A stretch of DNA of 64,000 nucleotides from DATDFB01 sp035276475 (GTDB lineage Bacteria > Acidobacteriota > Thermoanaerobaculia > Gp7-AA8), in NCBI GenBank assembly GCA_035276475.1, contig DATELQ010000033.1, positions 1 through 64,000 of the forward strand. The letters are read 5' to 3'. Shown here one piece after another: positions 47,715 to 55,689 of the stretch (the first letter of the stretch is position 1; every line of letters starts with the position of its first letter). The position numbers and the translations under genes were made by a program. The notes under the pieces are model-generated. The model did no database searches and was not told where the DNA came from. It saw only the letters and a list, made by a program, of their open reading frames with translations.

Positions 47715-49833
47715 GGCACGCCTGCTGATCCAGCAGGATCAAAGCGCCGTTCTCAGTCGTCACGACAAGATCGGGCCAGCCATCACCGTTGAAGTCGGCA
47801 ACCGCGAGCGCTTTGGGAGCAATCCCTGCCGCGTACATGACGGGCGGCGCGAATACACCATCGCCGAGATTGAAAAGAATGGAAACCGTGTTGCCGCCGC
47901 GATTCGCGACGGCGATGTCCGGTTTTTGATCACCATTGAAATCACCAAGGCCCACGGATACCGGCGATGCGCCCGCCGGATAATTGACTGCAGCCGCGAA
48001 CGAGCCGTTGCCGTCGCCGAACAGAATCGATAGGTTGTTCGCGCCGAAGTTTGGAACCGCCAGATCGGCTTTCCCATCGTCATTGAAATCGCCGACGGCG
48101 ACTGAAATCGGAAAACTGCCTACGGGATAGCTCTGGGCGACGCCGAACGATCCGTCCGCGTTCCCCCGAAAGATCGACACGGTGTTCGAGGCATTGGGGA
48201 CGATCAGATCGAGCCTTCCATCGCCATTCAGGTCTGCAACGGCGACAAACGAAGGCTGAATACAGCAGGGATAGGCCACGGGCGCGGAAAACGTGCCGTC
48301 ACCATTGCCGAGGAGGACGGAGACGGTGTTCGATCGCCCGTTAGTCACGACGAGATCGACTTTGCCGTCGCGATTGAAATCACCGGCGGCGATGGATCGG
48401 GACTCGGCGCCGGCAGGGTAGCTCACAAACGCGGGGAACGTGCCGTCGCCTTTGTTGAGGAGTACGGCGACATTGCCGACACTGCCATTCGCCGCTGCCA
48501 TGTCGGGCTTTCCGTCTCCGTTGAGATCGGCGATGGCCACGGCCTCCGGACAACATCCAACGGGAGAGAAGAAGCTCTTCGGCGTGCCGTCGCCTTTGCC
48601 GAAGAAAACGGCCAGCGCGCTGGCAGTCACGAAGTCGGTCTTGCCGTCGCGGTCGAAGTCGGCGACGGCGACGAAAATAAATCCCGCGCCGGCGGGATAG
48701 CTTCGCGCAGCGGCAAACTCGAAGTTGCCTCGTCCGAGCAGCACGGACACGTCGTCGGAGCCGGCGTTGACCAGATCGCTCCTGCTGTCGCCATTCACGT
48801 CGGCGACCGCGATCGCGATCGGGTTCGCTCCAGCGGCATAGCGGATCGGCGCGCGCAGACTGCCGTCTCCATTGCCGGCCAGAGTGGAGACGTCGTTCGA
48901 GAAGCCCCAATTGGCCACAGCGACGTCGCCGGTGCCGTCTCCATCGAAGTCGCCGATCGCGATCGATCTTGGTTGAACCCCGACGGCGTAGCTCACCGCC
49001 TCGCCGAAAATGCCGTTGCCGGCTCCAAGGAGGATCGAAACATTGTTGGAACCGAGATTCGCGGTGATCAGGTCCTGCATCCCGTCGCCGTTCAAATCGC
49101 CGGCCGCAATCGCCGATGGGCCCGGCGCTGCGAAATAATTCACTCTGCTGCGGAACGTGCCGTCGCCGTTCCCGAGGAGAACGGAAACGTTGTTCGAGTC
49201 GGAATTGGCTGTGGCCAAATCGAGGATTTTGTCGCCGTTAAAGTCGCCGACGACGATAGAGACGGGCTCATTGCCGGCGCTGTAATTCAGGGCAGCGAAG
49301 AACGAGCCATCGCCCTTTCCGAGCAGAACCGAGACGTTGGCCGAGCCTAGATTGGCAACGGCGAGATCCGGCGCGCCGTCGCGGTTGAAGTCCCCGTGGC
49401 GATGCCATACGGCGACGTTCCGGCCTGGTTTGGGACCACTGACGATCCGGGGGGCAATGCGGCACGTCGCCGACGGAGCCCGAATGTGCCATCGCCGTTG
49501 CCGAGCAGAATCGATACGTCGTTGGAGTCGCCGTTTGCAATAGCAAGATCAGCCTTCCCGTCGCGATTGAAATCCGCGACGGCGATCGACCTCGGCCCGA
49601 GGCCGGTTCGAACCTTCGCGGCGGAGACAAGGTGCCGTCTCCATTGCCGAGCAGGATCGACACGTCGTTGGAGCCGCCGTTCGCAGTGGCGACATCGAGG
49701 ATGTGATCACCGTTGAAGTCGCCCGTGGCAACAGCCAGGGGAAAACTGCCGACCGGGTACGTGGGCGCCGACATGAGCTGCGGGCATGGGGCGCGCAACG
49801 GGCACGACAAGGCAATCGTCAAGAGAACCGCAT
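47686..49833 (-). pseudogene. FG-GAP/VCBS-repeat secreted protein with frameshifts
   Basis: The last 510 codons (from 49218 down) are intact and encode FG-GAP repeats such as GDFNGDGTGDVAVANWG and LLGNGDGTF, the calcium-binding DxDxDG loops of beta-propellers. The repeats continue upstream in other frames to at least 49822 (TYPVGSFPLAVATGDFNGDH). One base appears missing near 49605, where SIAVADFN starts a new frame, and one near 49395, where four Gs stand for the five needed. A third break near 49825 may separate an ATG-CGG-TTC signal start from LTIALSC. Either the gene is decaying or the sequence has deletions in base runs. Confidence 0.75.
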
Positions 49834-49951
49834 GCAGTGCGGCAGTCTCGAAGCCGTAGCGGGGGAGCCCATAGTCGACGACGATGTTCGGCGCGCCTCC
49901 TCCTCAGGAGTAGCGAAAGGAGGGGGAATGCCTACCCTGGGATCGAAGGAA

Positions 49952-49998
49952 TTGGTGGAGCCGATGAGGATCGAACTCACGACCTCCTGAATGCCATT
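49952..49998. repeat. att-like direct repeat: copy of the 3' half of tRNA-Ala(GGC)
   Basis: These 47 bases are identical to 54494-54540, which run from the CCA end of tRNA-Ala to its anticodon loop. After 49998 the match stops abruptly and no cloverleaf can form, so this is not a tRNA gene. It is the pattern left by a site-specific integration event at a tRNA gene. Confidence 0.88.
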
Positions 49999-50225
49999 TC
50001 CGCTATGTCTCGGGACATCGGCGGATACCTCCTTGAATCAGTAGTTTACCGCGATCCGGATTCGTCTGAACATTGCTGGAAAGCACGAATTAGACGCGCG
50101 TTAGACGCGATGAATTGACACTTCACAAATGTGAAATCAGCCGGCGCATGGTGGCACACGTGCGGACCCCCAGACTGGTTCGACCCAGGATGACAATAGC
50201 CTTCGTTCGATATGACTAAGACACA

Positions 50226-50332
50226 TACGCGTAATTGAAGCGCCACTTATCAGATGCGTGATGCGCACTGAAGGGAGACCTCACTGGTGGAGCAGGCCAT
50301 CCGCTACTTCCTCAGGCAGGTCTATCCGAGAC
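50226..50332 (+). repeat. Island internal direct repeat, left copy
   Basis: It is roughly 70% similar by eye to 54172-54286. The best part reads GCCATCCGCTACTTCCTCAG here and differs at few bases in the other copy. Translated from the GTG it gives VEQAIRYFLRQVYPR, against MAQSIRYFLRQDYLE in the right copy, so it may be the start of a former gene. Confidence 0.6.
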
Positions 50333-50408
50333 GGCCTGGATCGTGCCGCTGCAGTCGGAGGAGTTCCGCTGCACGCCCGAGGGAAAGCTGCGCGTCTACC
50401 GCACGCGT
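50329..50408 (+). pseudogene. Fragment of a BNR-protein gene
   Basis: The fragment translates to ETAWIVPLQSEEFRCTPEG followed by KLRVYRTR, matching TAWIVPLESDQFRCTPEG and KLRVYRTR of the intact BNR gene at about 47127-47205. Similarity begins and ends abruptly. The bases differ at about one position in six, so it comes from a diverged relative and not from a recent copy of that gene. Confidence 0.7.
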
Positions 50409-50417
50409 CGCGCTCGG

Positions 50418-51071
50418 CTAATTAACGTTAGTGCAGCGCTCCGACGCGGCGTCGTCGACGCTCCTATACGTACGTTCGGCACCGGCGCGGACGCGGACCT
50501 CTTCCGACCAGCGGCCGCCAGGACGGCGACTGATCACGAATCCGGTTCCGTTCGCACAGCGGATACTAACCTGGGTCTCACTGAGCCGCGCGGCCGAGTA
50601 TTTCGTTGCCAGGATGTCCATGAAGGCCGCGTCGATGATCCGCACATTGACCTTGTTGGCCTTATCCTGGAGGTACTTCCTGCGCGCATCCATCTCTCCA
50701 TATTTCCTGTCGATGGACTGGTCGAAGATCTCTGTGGAAAGCGCACCGGCGGCCGTACAGGGCGGCGCGTCTGCATTGGGCTCGTACGCCGCAATCTGCC
50801 TGGCCGACGGCGCGATGTGCCGCCGCCGCACGTACTGCTCGGCAAGTTCGCACCAGATCTTTTGTCGCAGCCGCTCGCGCTCGCGGCCGGCCCGCCACTG
50901 CTCGTAGTCGGGGACGGTGAGGGCCGAGCGCCGTGCATCCGCTTCGCCATGCGGCGGCGCAATCTCACTGGCGAGAATGCGCCGCCCGCCGACCACCGCC
51001 ACCACGCGGTCCTCCGCCGCGATGCAAATGAATGTGCAACAGAGGACCGAGATAGCGAACGTCGTTCTCAT
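50418..51071 (-). CDS. Exported protein with weak SurA-N-like start
   Basis: This 217-residue protein has a signal peptide (FAISVLCCTFICIAAED). The region DRVVAVVGGRRILASEIAPP followed by long helices (EQWRAGRERERLRQKIWCEL) resembles the chaperone N-domain of SurA/PpiC-type proteins, but no isomerase domain follows. Six cysteines are present. The ATG overlaps the TGA of the large BNR gene, so both are in one island operon. The family call is tentative. Confidence 0.6.
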   Translation of the reverse strand: MRTTFAISVLCCTFICIAAEDRVVAVVGGRRILASEIAPPHGEADARRSALTVPDYEQWRAGRERERLRQKIWCELAEQYVRRRHIAPSARQIAAYEPNADAPPCTAAGALSTEIFDQSIDRKYGEMDARRKYLQDKANKVNVRIIDAAFMDILATKYSAARLSETQVSIRCANGTGFVISRRPGGRWSEEVRVRAGAERTYRSVDDAASERCTNVN

Positions 51072-54019
51072 GGCAACTTGAAAAGAAATCCTATCGTCGC
51101 ATCGAGCCAGCGCAGGCGAACTGGGCTCGAATTCACGTGATGAGCGGTAATGGCGGTTGTCAAGGCGACCGTGCCGGTCACCGGTACTTCTAATCCGGCG
51201 CTGAGTTGCGCGCCGGCGTTCCAATGACCGTTAGCGTGATACGTGCCCAATCCGCCGGCGAGGAACGGCTGCACGCTCCCGCTCGCCGCCCGCACCCGCG
51301 TGTAGAACGAAAGATTAACGAGCTCCAGATTCTCGAACGGGCGACCGTCGAACGCGTGAACCCCGGCCTGCATGCCGGCGCGCAACGACGTGCCGTACTC
51401 GCGCTCGATCTGCGCGGCGAATATCGGCCCGATGTCATATAGATCGGCCATCGAGCCGAAGGGACGGTTCAGACCGCTTGAAACGCCCGCGTACCAAGCC
51501 GCTCCCACGGATGTCGGTGTCGGCGGCGTTGGCGGAGTGGCCGGGGTGGGCGGAGTCGGTGTCGGCGGCTCAAACTCCTCCTCCGGCCGAAGGCCCATGG
51601 TCAGGCCGCCGACGACCGTCCCGTCCAACCGCTGCCGGATGTCGATGAGAACAGCGTGTCCGCGCTCGACCGGCGGCGCGCCGGCGGTGGTGAGGATGGC
51701 TTCCGTTTCGAGCCACTGTTTCGGACCCATTTGGACATGCGCCGGATCGTTGATGCCGGCGAATTGGACCTGCCAACCCTTCTGGCCGGCGTCCGTTTCG
51801 AGCGCGGCCACGGCGACGCGGTCGAGGTGGTTGTAGAGGAAGAATTTCGCGCGGGCCACCTTCCGCGTTCGCACCGGCACGTTGTCGAAATTGTTCTGCG
51901 CGAAATTGTTTGTCGGATTGACGTCGTCGAGCGTACCCGACGGCATCGCTTCGATGGTGACCTGCACGCAGAAGTGGTCGGTCGTGTTGAACGGCGGCGA
52001 AAAGTGGGCATTAAGGAACGCGCTGGTGAGGTCCCAATTGATGTTGTAGACCTTCGACGCACCGGGAGCGAGCGTGCCGGTCTCGTCGACCGACCCGATC
52101 AAGTGCGCCGGCGCCGAGCCGTTCGTCGTGTACGGCTTGAACTTGAACGTGACGCGGTAATTCGACGCGCTGGTGCTGCCGCGGTTTGTGATGCGGGCGA
52201 AGAGTTTGTTGTTCGGCTCCTCGCGCGCCGGCTCGTTCGGCTCGTTGCCGATGCCATCGCCGTCGTTGTCGACCCAGATGTCCGATGTCGCCCAATAGGG
52301 CGGGGCCTGGGGAATGCGGTCGAATCCCCACGGCAGGATGCTCGGATCCGGTCCGGTGCCGCCCGGGTCGGTGATGGCCGCCGTCCAAATCTCTTCGCTG
52401 GCGTTGTTGCGGCGGTCCGTCCAGGAGGGAAAGAAGACGCTCGAGGATCCGGAGAGGCCGTTGTAGTCGCCGTACTGGTTGGCGTCCGATCCGTTGGCCG
52501 TCTCGTCGGTCTGCGCGGTACTGACCCGCACCGGCGCGCTCCACGTGGAGCCGAAATCGGTCGACGACTGATAGTAGATGTCGGTCTTCTTCCGCGCGGC
52601 GTCGCCGGCTGTGTCGTAGTAGACGAGGGCCACGCGGCCGTTCGTCTCGTCGACGACCATCCAGGGATTGAATTGGTCGTTCTTCGACGACTGATTGTTG
52701 ATCATGACCGGCGCCGACCACGTCGCTCCGTCATTCGAGGAACGCGAAAACCAGATGCGCGTTTTGCACGCGGAGGCCGTGTTCCCGGCGGGAGCGTCGC
52801 CGGGAGTGGCGCAGCCTGTTTCGCCGCTGAGATCGGCCCACGCTGCAAAGACGTGGCTGGCGGTCGAGGTCTTGTATGCGCCGGCGGTCGTGTAAATCAG
52901 AATCTGCCGGTCATTCATGCCCGGGATGGCGATGGTGAACGCGCCGAACGTCGTAGCGATGATGAGCGGAGTGCTGTAGGAAGCGCCGCCGTTCGTGGAC
53001 TTGACCATGAAGATGTGCCGGCTTCCGGTGTCGGGCCAGAAGGCGAAGACATCGCCGGCGCTGTTGGTGCGCACGTCGCTGCCGATGCCGGTCCCGGTCG
53101 TCTCGGCGCCGCTGACCTGCACGGGCGTCTGCCAGGCCCCGCTCGTGCGTCGGTTCATGAAGACCGGCCTGTTGTTGTGCCAGATTGCGTACATGTTGTC
53201 GCGGTGCGGCGAAATGGGGCTGCTGTCGACCCAAGTCATCTGCTTGTCGGTCGCGTTCTGCGTGTCCGAGAAGGTGCTGTCGAAGGTCCAGGTGTTGCCG
53301 CCGTCGGTCGATTTGTAGGCGCGGAGCCGCAGTTGCTGGGAGGCGTCGATGCCAATGGTCGTGGCCCAGGCGGTGCCGTCCGAGGTCCATTCCACGGTGG
53401 GATCGCTGTGGAGCTCGTCGCCGGTCGTCAGGGGAAGGTAGCTTTGCGTCCACGATGCTCCGCCGTCGGACGACGTGAACTGGGCCTGCCGGCCGCTGGC
53501 CTGGATGTTGTTCGACGCGGCTACGATCAGCGACGGGTTGCGTGGATTGACGCGGATATTCGACTCGCTGCGAGGGCTCGTCTGCGCGCCCGAGGTGCGC
53601 AAGTCGCCGGCGACGCTGGCGATCCTCAGTCTGGCGCCGCCGATCGGTTCGGGCGGCCCGGGCTTAAGGTCCTGGTGCGCCAGCAGCCATTGCCAGATTT
53701 CTTTGAGGACGAGCGGATAGCCTCCGGTGGGGTCGTGAGCGGCGGAACTGAACGCGGCCACACGCGTTTCGGGATGGTTTTTGCGCCAGAGCACCCGAAG
53801 CCACGTCGGCACCACCAGGTTGTCCGGTGCCTGCAGCGCCCTAAACTCGCCCTTCGGCTGGTTCTCCCGGATCAGACGATCGAGCGCGCTGCCGGGGATG
53901 ATGCGTTTCTTTTCGATGGCTGCGGCGCGCGCCGCGCCGGAACGCTTTTCCTCCGCAAACGTTGAGGAAGCCGTGAAAAGGAGAATCACCGCCGCGGCGA
54001 TTCGCAGAGATCGAGACAT
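51068..54019 (-). CDS. Exported BNR/sialidase-like protein with C-terminal outer-membrane barrel
   Basis: This 983-residue protein has a signal peptide (IAAAVILLFTASSTFA). A large sialidase-fold region with Asp boxes follows (SSDGGASW, STDGGNTW, STNGGASY, SSNDGATW, STDFGSTW). Next come a region with DNDGDGIGNEPNEP, a CARDB-like adhesive domain near residues 610-700, and a Pro-Thr linker at about 818-840. The last ~145 residues form an OmpA/OmpW-like beta-barrel with alternating strands, ending FLFKLP. Fusion of an extracellular propeller to a barrel suggests surface anchoring. It is the main cargo of the tRNA-Ala island. Confidence 0.78.
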   Translation of the reverse strand: MSRSLRIAAAVILLFTASSTFAEEKRSGAARAAAIEKKRIIPGSALDRLIRENQPKGEFRALQAPDNLVVPTWLRVLWRKNHPETRVAAFSSAAHDPTGGYPLVLKEIWQWLLAHQDLKPGPPEPIGGARLRIASVAGDLRTSGAQTSPRSESNIRVNPRNPSLIVAASNNIQASGRQAQFTSSDGGASWTQSYLPLTTGDELHSDPTVEWTSDGTAWATTIGIDASQQLRLRAYKSTDGGNTWTFDSTFSDTQNATDKQMTWVDSSPISPHRDNMYAIWHNNRPVFMNRRTSGAWQTPVQVSGAETTGTGIGSDVRTNSAGDVFAFWPDTGSRHIFMVKSTNGGASYSTPLIIATTFGAFTIAIPGMNDRQILIYTTAGAYKTSTASHVFAAWADLSGETGCATPGDAPAGNTASACKTRIWFSRSSNDGATWSAPVMINNQSSKNDQFNPWMVVDETNGRVALVYYDTAGDAARKKTDIYYQSSTDFGSTWSAPVRVSTAQTDETANGSDANQYGDYNGLSGSSSVFFPSWTDRRNNASEEIWTAAITDPGGTGPDPSILPWGFDRIPQAPPYWATSDIWVDNDGDGIGNEPNEPAREEPNNKLFARITNRGSTSASNYRVTFKFKPYTTNGSAPAHLIGSVDETGTLAPGASKVYNINWDLTSAFLNAHFSPPFNTTDHFCVQVTIEAMPSGTLDDVNPTNNFAQNNFDNVPVRTRKVARAKFFLYNHLDRVAVAALETDAGQKGWQVQFAGINDPAHVQMGPKQWLETEAILTTAGAPPVERGHAVLIDIRQRLDGTVVGGLTMGLRPEEEFEPPTPTPPTPATPPTPPTPTSVGAAWYAGVSSGLNRPFGSMADLYDIGPIFAAQIEREYGTSLRAGMQAGVHAFDGRPFENLELVNLSFYTRVRAASGSVQPFLAGGLGTYHANGHWNAGAQLSAGLEVPVTGTVALTTAITAHHVNSSPVRLRWLDATIGFLFKLP

Positions 54020-54494
54020 GAGTGCCTCCTGTTCGTAGAAGGGCCGATGGACTCCAATATCTAGTGACGGGAGGAAGCGTCACGTTCAGGGCTTGCCTCC
54101 CGTTCACGTGATTGGAGGGGCGTGGGCGCGGTATTTCCTCAGGCTTCGCTGAATAATGATTCATTACGCATATACGCATACGGTCTTATGAAGCGCCGCT
54201 GATCGCGTGTCATGCCTATGGCGAAGGTCTAATGAGTGGCGCAGTCCATCCGCTATTTTCTCAGGCAGGACTACCTCGAACCCGGGAGCTCGTCATCGTT
54301 GATGGCAGCGGCTGGACGGCTTGGCCCATGGTTCCCGCCCAATTCGCGGAATCGCCATCGGCGCCTCGACCGCGATCTCACCCTCGGCGCGAAGCGCAAC
54401 ATCTGCGCCCAGGAGAGCGTGTCGCCGTGACTCAAATTAGACGCTCAACCACTTTTGGAGTGTTCGCAGACGCGACGTAAGTTGTTGAAGTGTT
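54020..54494. other. Non-coding right part of the island
   Basis: No firm gene is present. The stretch holds the promoter region of the island operon, the right internal repeat (54172-54286) and a 64-codon frame from the GTG at 54236 (MAQSIRYFLRQDYLE...) that I treat as a remnant. A partial third copy of the TTTCCTCAGG word is at 54134. AATTAGACGC near 54435 echoes the tandem words near 50090, close to the other end. Confidence 0.55.
54172..54286 (+). repeat. Island internal direct repeat, right copy
   Basis: See the left copy at 50226-50332. The two copies flank the island operon in direct orientation, at similar distances (about 210-230 bases) from the att-like ends. Confidence 0.6.
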
Positions 54495-54570
54495 TGGTGG
54501 AGCCGATGAGGATCGAACTCACGACCTCCTGAATGCCATTCAGGCGCTCTCCCAGCTGAGCTACGGCCCC
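54495..54570 (-). tRNA. tRNA-Ala (anticodon GGC)
   Basis: A full 76-base cloverleaf with encoded CCA. The acceptor stem GGGGCCG pairs with CGGCTCC and includes the G3-U70 pair that marks alanine tRNAs. The anticodon arm is CCTGA-ATGGCAT-TCAGG, giving anticodon GGC. The D arm and T arm (TTCGATC loop) are normal. Its 3' half is the integration target of the adjoining island. Confidence 0.96.
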
Positions 54571-54647
54571 ACGTCAGGCAGGTGGCTTGGCTAACGCCGC
54601 GGGCGCGGCAAAATTCCGGTGGATGCTACCATGTGATCGTCCAAATC

Positions 54648-55052
54648 ATGCGCAAGCCCAACTTCGGGAAGCCGCGCTCCGCGGTGCGGGCCTTCTCTCT
54701 CTCCAGCCGCCTGCCGCGGCTCAAGGCGCCGCTCTCCGCGGCGCGCGTGCCGGTGTCGCGGCCGCACCCATCGGTCGGCCGGCCGGGGCAGCCGTTGCCG
54801 CCGCCCGTGCCTGCGAACTCGTGCAAACGCTGCGGCCACGGCGTCGACGACCATCCCGTCCGCTACGCCTGCGACAAGTATCCCCATCCCGACCCGCTGC
54901 AGATCTGCGGCTGCGAGGTCGAGCAGCTCGACGACCCCTGTCCGCGCTGCGGCCACAAGGCGCGCTCGCACAAGGCGCGGCATCGCTGCCGGAGCTGCCG
55001 CTGCTGGGGCTTCGACGGGGGCGGGGAAGCGCAGCACGCGCCGCCGTGTTAG
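54648..55052 (+). CDS. Small Cys/His-rich zinc-ribbon-like protein
   Basis: This 134-residue basic protein has about 55 residues of disordered Arg/Pro/Ser sequence, then a metal-binding region with CKRCGHGVDDH, a CGCE, and CPRCGHKARSHKARHRCRSCRCW. The paired CxxCGH units look like two zinc knuckles. I chose the ATG at 54648; upstream GTG and ATG codons are possible. It opens a small operon with a [2Fe-2S] protein and the ArsC-type selenoprotein. Function is unknown. Confidence 0.65.
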   Translation: MRKPNFGKPRSAVRAFSLSSRLPRLKAPLSAARVPVSRPHPSVGRPGQPLPPPVPANSCKRCGHGVDDHPVRYACDKYPHPDPLQICGCEVEQLDDPCPRCGHKARSHKARHRCRSCRCWGFDGGGEAQHAPPC

Positions 55053-55063
55053 TCTCGCGAACG

Positions 55064-55345
55064 ATGGAAGACGGCCACGACCACGAGCTGCACCCGGCGA
55101 TTCGCGGCCTCAAAACCGTCTGCCGCTGCAACAACATCAAATACCGCACGATCGAGAAGGCCATCCGCGCCGGCGCCTGCACCTTGACGCAGGTTGCTGT
55201 AGCGACGACCGCGACGACCGGCCACTGCGGCGGAAGCTGCACCCCCGACGTCCAGCAGATGATCGCCGAGCTGTCGCTCCAGCGGCCGCTCGCCTCGGCG
55301 GCGCCGGCGGCGAGTGCGGCGGCGTGGTGGGTTCGCAAGCAATGA
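55064..55345 (+). CDS. BFD-like [2Fe-2S]-binding protein
   Basis: This 93-residue protein has the bacterioferritin-associated-ferredoxin pattern: TVCRCNNIKYRTIEKAI (C20, C22), GACTLTQV, and HCGGSC (C55, C59). These four cysteines can bind one [2Fe-2S] cluster. An Ala-rich tail of about 25 residues follows. Such domains pass electrons or sense iron/redox state. Its TGA overlaps the ATG of the selenoprotein gene (ATGA), so the two are translationally coupled, which suggests a joint redox role. Confidence 0.82.
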   Translation: MEDGHDHELHPAIRGLKTVCRCNNIKYRTIEKAIRAGACTLTQVAVATTATTGHCGGSCTPDVQQMIAELSLQRPLASAAPAASAAAWWVRKQ

Positions 55346-55689
55346 AGACCGAGCTTTACCTCAAGCCGAGTTGAACCTCCTGCCGGAAGGCGGTCGCCTT
55401 CCTCGACGAGCACGGCGTCGACGTCGTCAAGCACGACCTCGCCAAAGAGCCGCCCTCCCGTGAGCTTCTCGAGAAGCTGATCGACGAGCGCCACCTCGGC
55501 GACTTCGTCAACACGCGCAGTCCTGCGTACAAAGAGCGCGGCCTCGACGTCACGACGATGACCAAGCGCCAGGCCATCGACCTCATGATGGAAGAGCCGA
55601 ACCTCATCCGCCGGCCGCTGCTCTTACGAGGGGGACGGGCCATCTTCGGGTTCGACGCGGAAAAGTACGGCGAGCTGGCCAAGAAATGA
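55342..55689 (+). CDS. ArsC/Spx-family selenoprotein (UxxC), TGA read as selenocysteine
   Basis: The frame runs from ATG 55342 to TGA 55687 with one internal TGA at codon 11 (55372-55374). Translation gives MKTELYLKPS-U-TSCRKAVAFLDEHG, then HDLAKEPPSRELLEKLID, NTRSPAYKERG and PNLIRRPLLLRGG. These are the motifs of the ArsC/Spx-like thioredoxin-fold family, whose usual start is a P-x-C-x-x-C-RKA loop. The TGA falls exactly on the first, catalytic Cys, leaving UTSC with Cys14 as resolving residue. The rest (115 residues in all) is free of lesions. A SECIS-like hairpin follows the TGA. The gene overlaps its neighbours on both sides by 4 bases. The substrate could be arsenate or a protein/small-molecule disulfide. 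A plain nonsense mutation is the alternative. Confidence 0.88.
55385..55402 (+). promoter_or_regulatory. Bacterial SECIS-like hairpin
   Basis: GGAAGGC (55385-55391) pairs perfectly with GCCTTCC (55396-55402) around the loop GGTC. The loop starts 18 bases after the TGA. Escherichia coli fdhF uses a loop containing GGUC at nearly the same distance, and SelB reads the loop G and U. A weaker alternative fold (GCC-GGAA-GGC) overlaps it. Confidence 0.8.

Larger units (their letters stand above)
49999..50417. other. Non-coding left part of the island
   Basis: This stretch has no convincing gene. It holds a short tandem of TTAGACGCG near 50092-50110, the left internal repeat (50226-50332) and a gene fragment (50329-50408). 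Between the FG-GAP gene and the att-like site (49834-49951) I see only a purine-rich stretch with CCTCCTCCT and AGGAGG inverted words. Confidence 0.6.
49952..54540. mobile_element. 4.6-kb tRNA-Ala genomic island, no integrase visible
   Basis: The region lies between two 47-bp direct copies of the tRNA-Ala(GGC) 3' half. It holds two genes in one operon (50418-54019), an imperfect internal direct repeat (50226-50332 and 54172-54286) and a gene fragment. It contains AT-richer non-coding stretches unlike the surroundings, for example near 54155-54185. No recombinase or transposase is seen, so it is either a remnant or a cargo element moved in trans. Confidence 0.75.

Noticed and set aside
49952..49998. 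Second tRNA-Ala gene
   Set aside because: Only the 3' half is present. The 5' acceptor strand, D arm and half of the anticodon stem are missing, so it cannot fold as a tRNA.
50343..51140. Plus-strand gene starting with the BNR fragment
   Set aside because: Similarity ends after about 25 codons. The remainder is antisense to an exported-protein gene that has a signal peptide and overlaps its neighbour properly.
54236..54430. 64-codon gene MAQSIRYFLRQDYLE...
   Set aside because: Only the first ~15 codons recur in the other repeat copy. The rest is Arg/Ser-rich without a recognisable pattern, so I treat it as a remnant.
55372..55374. TGA at codon 11 of the ArsC-like gene as a plain nonsense mutation or sequencing error
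   Set aside because: It falls exactly on the catalytic Cys column, the rest of the frame is undamaged, both gene overlaps are preserved and a SECIS-like hairpin is correctly placed. A chance lesion meeting all four is unlikely, though read evidence is still needed.
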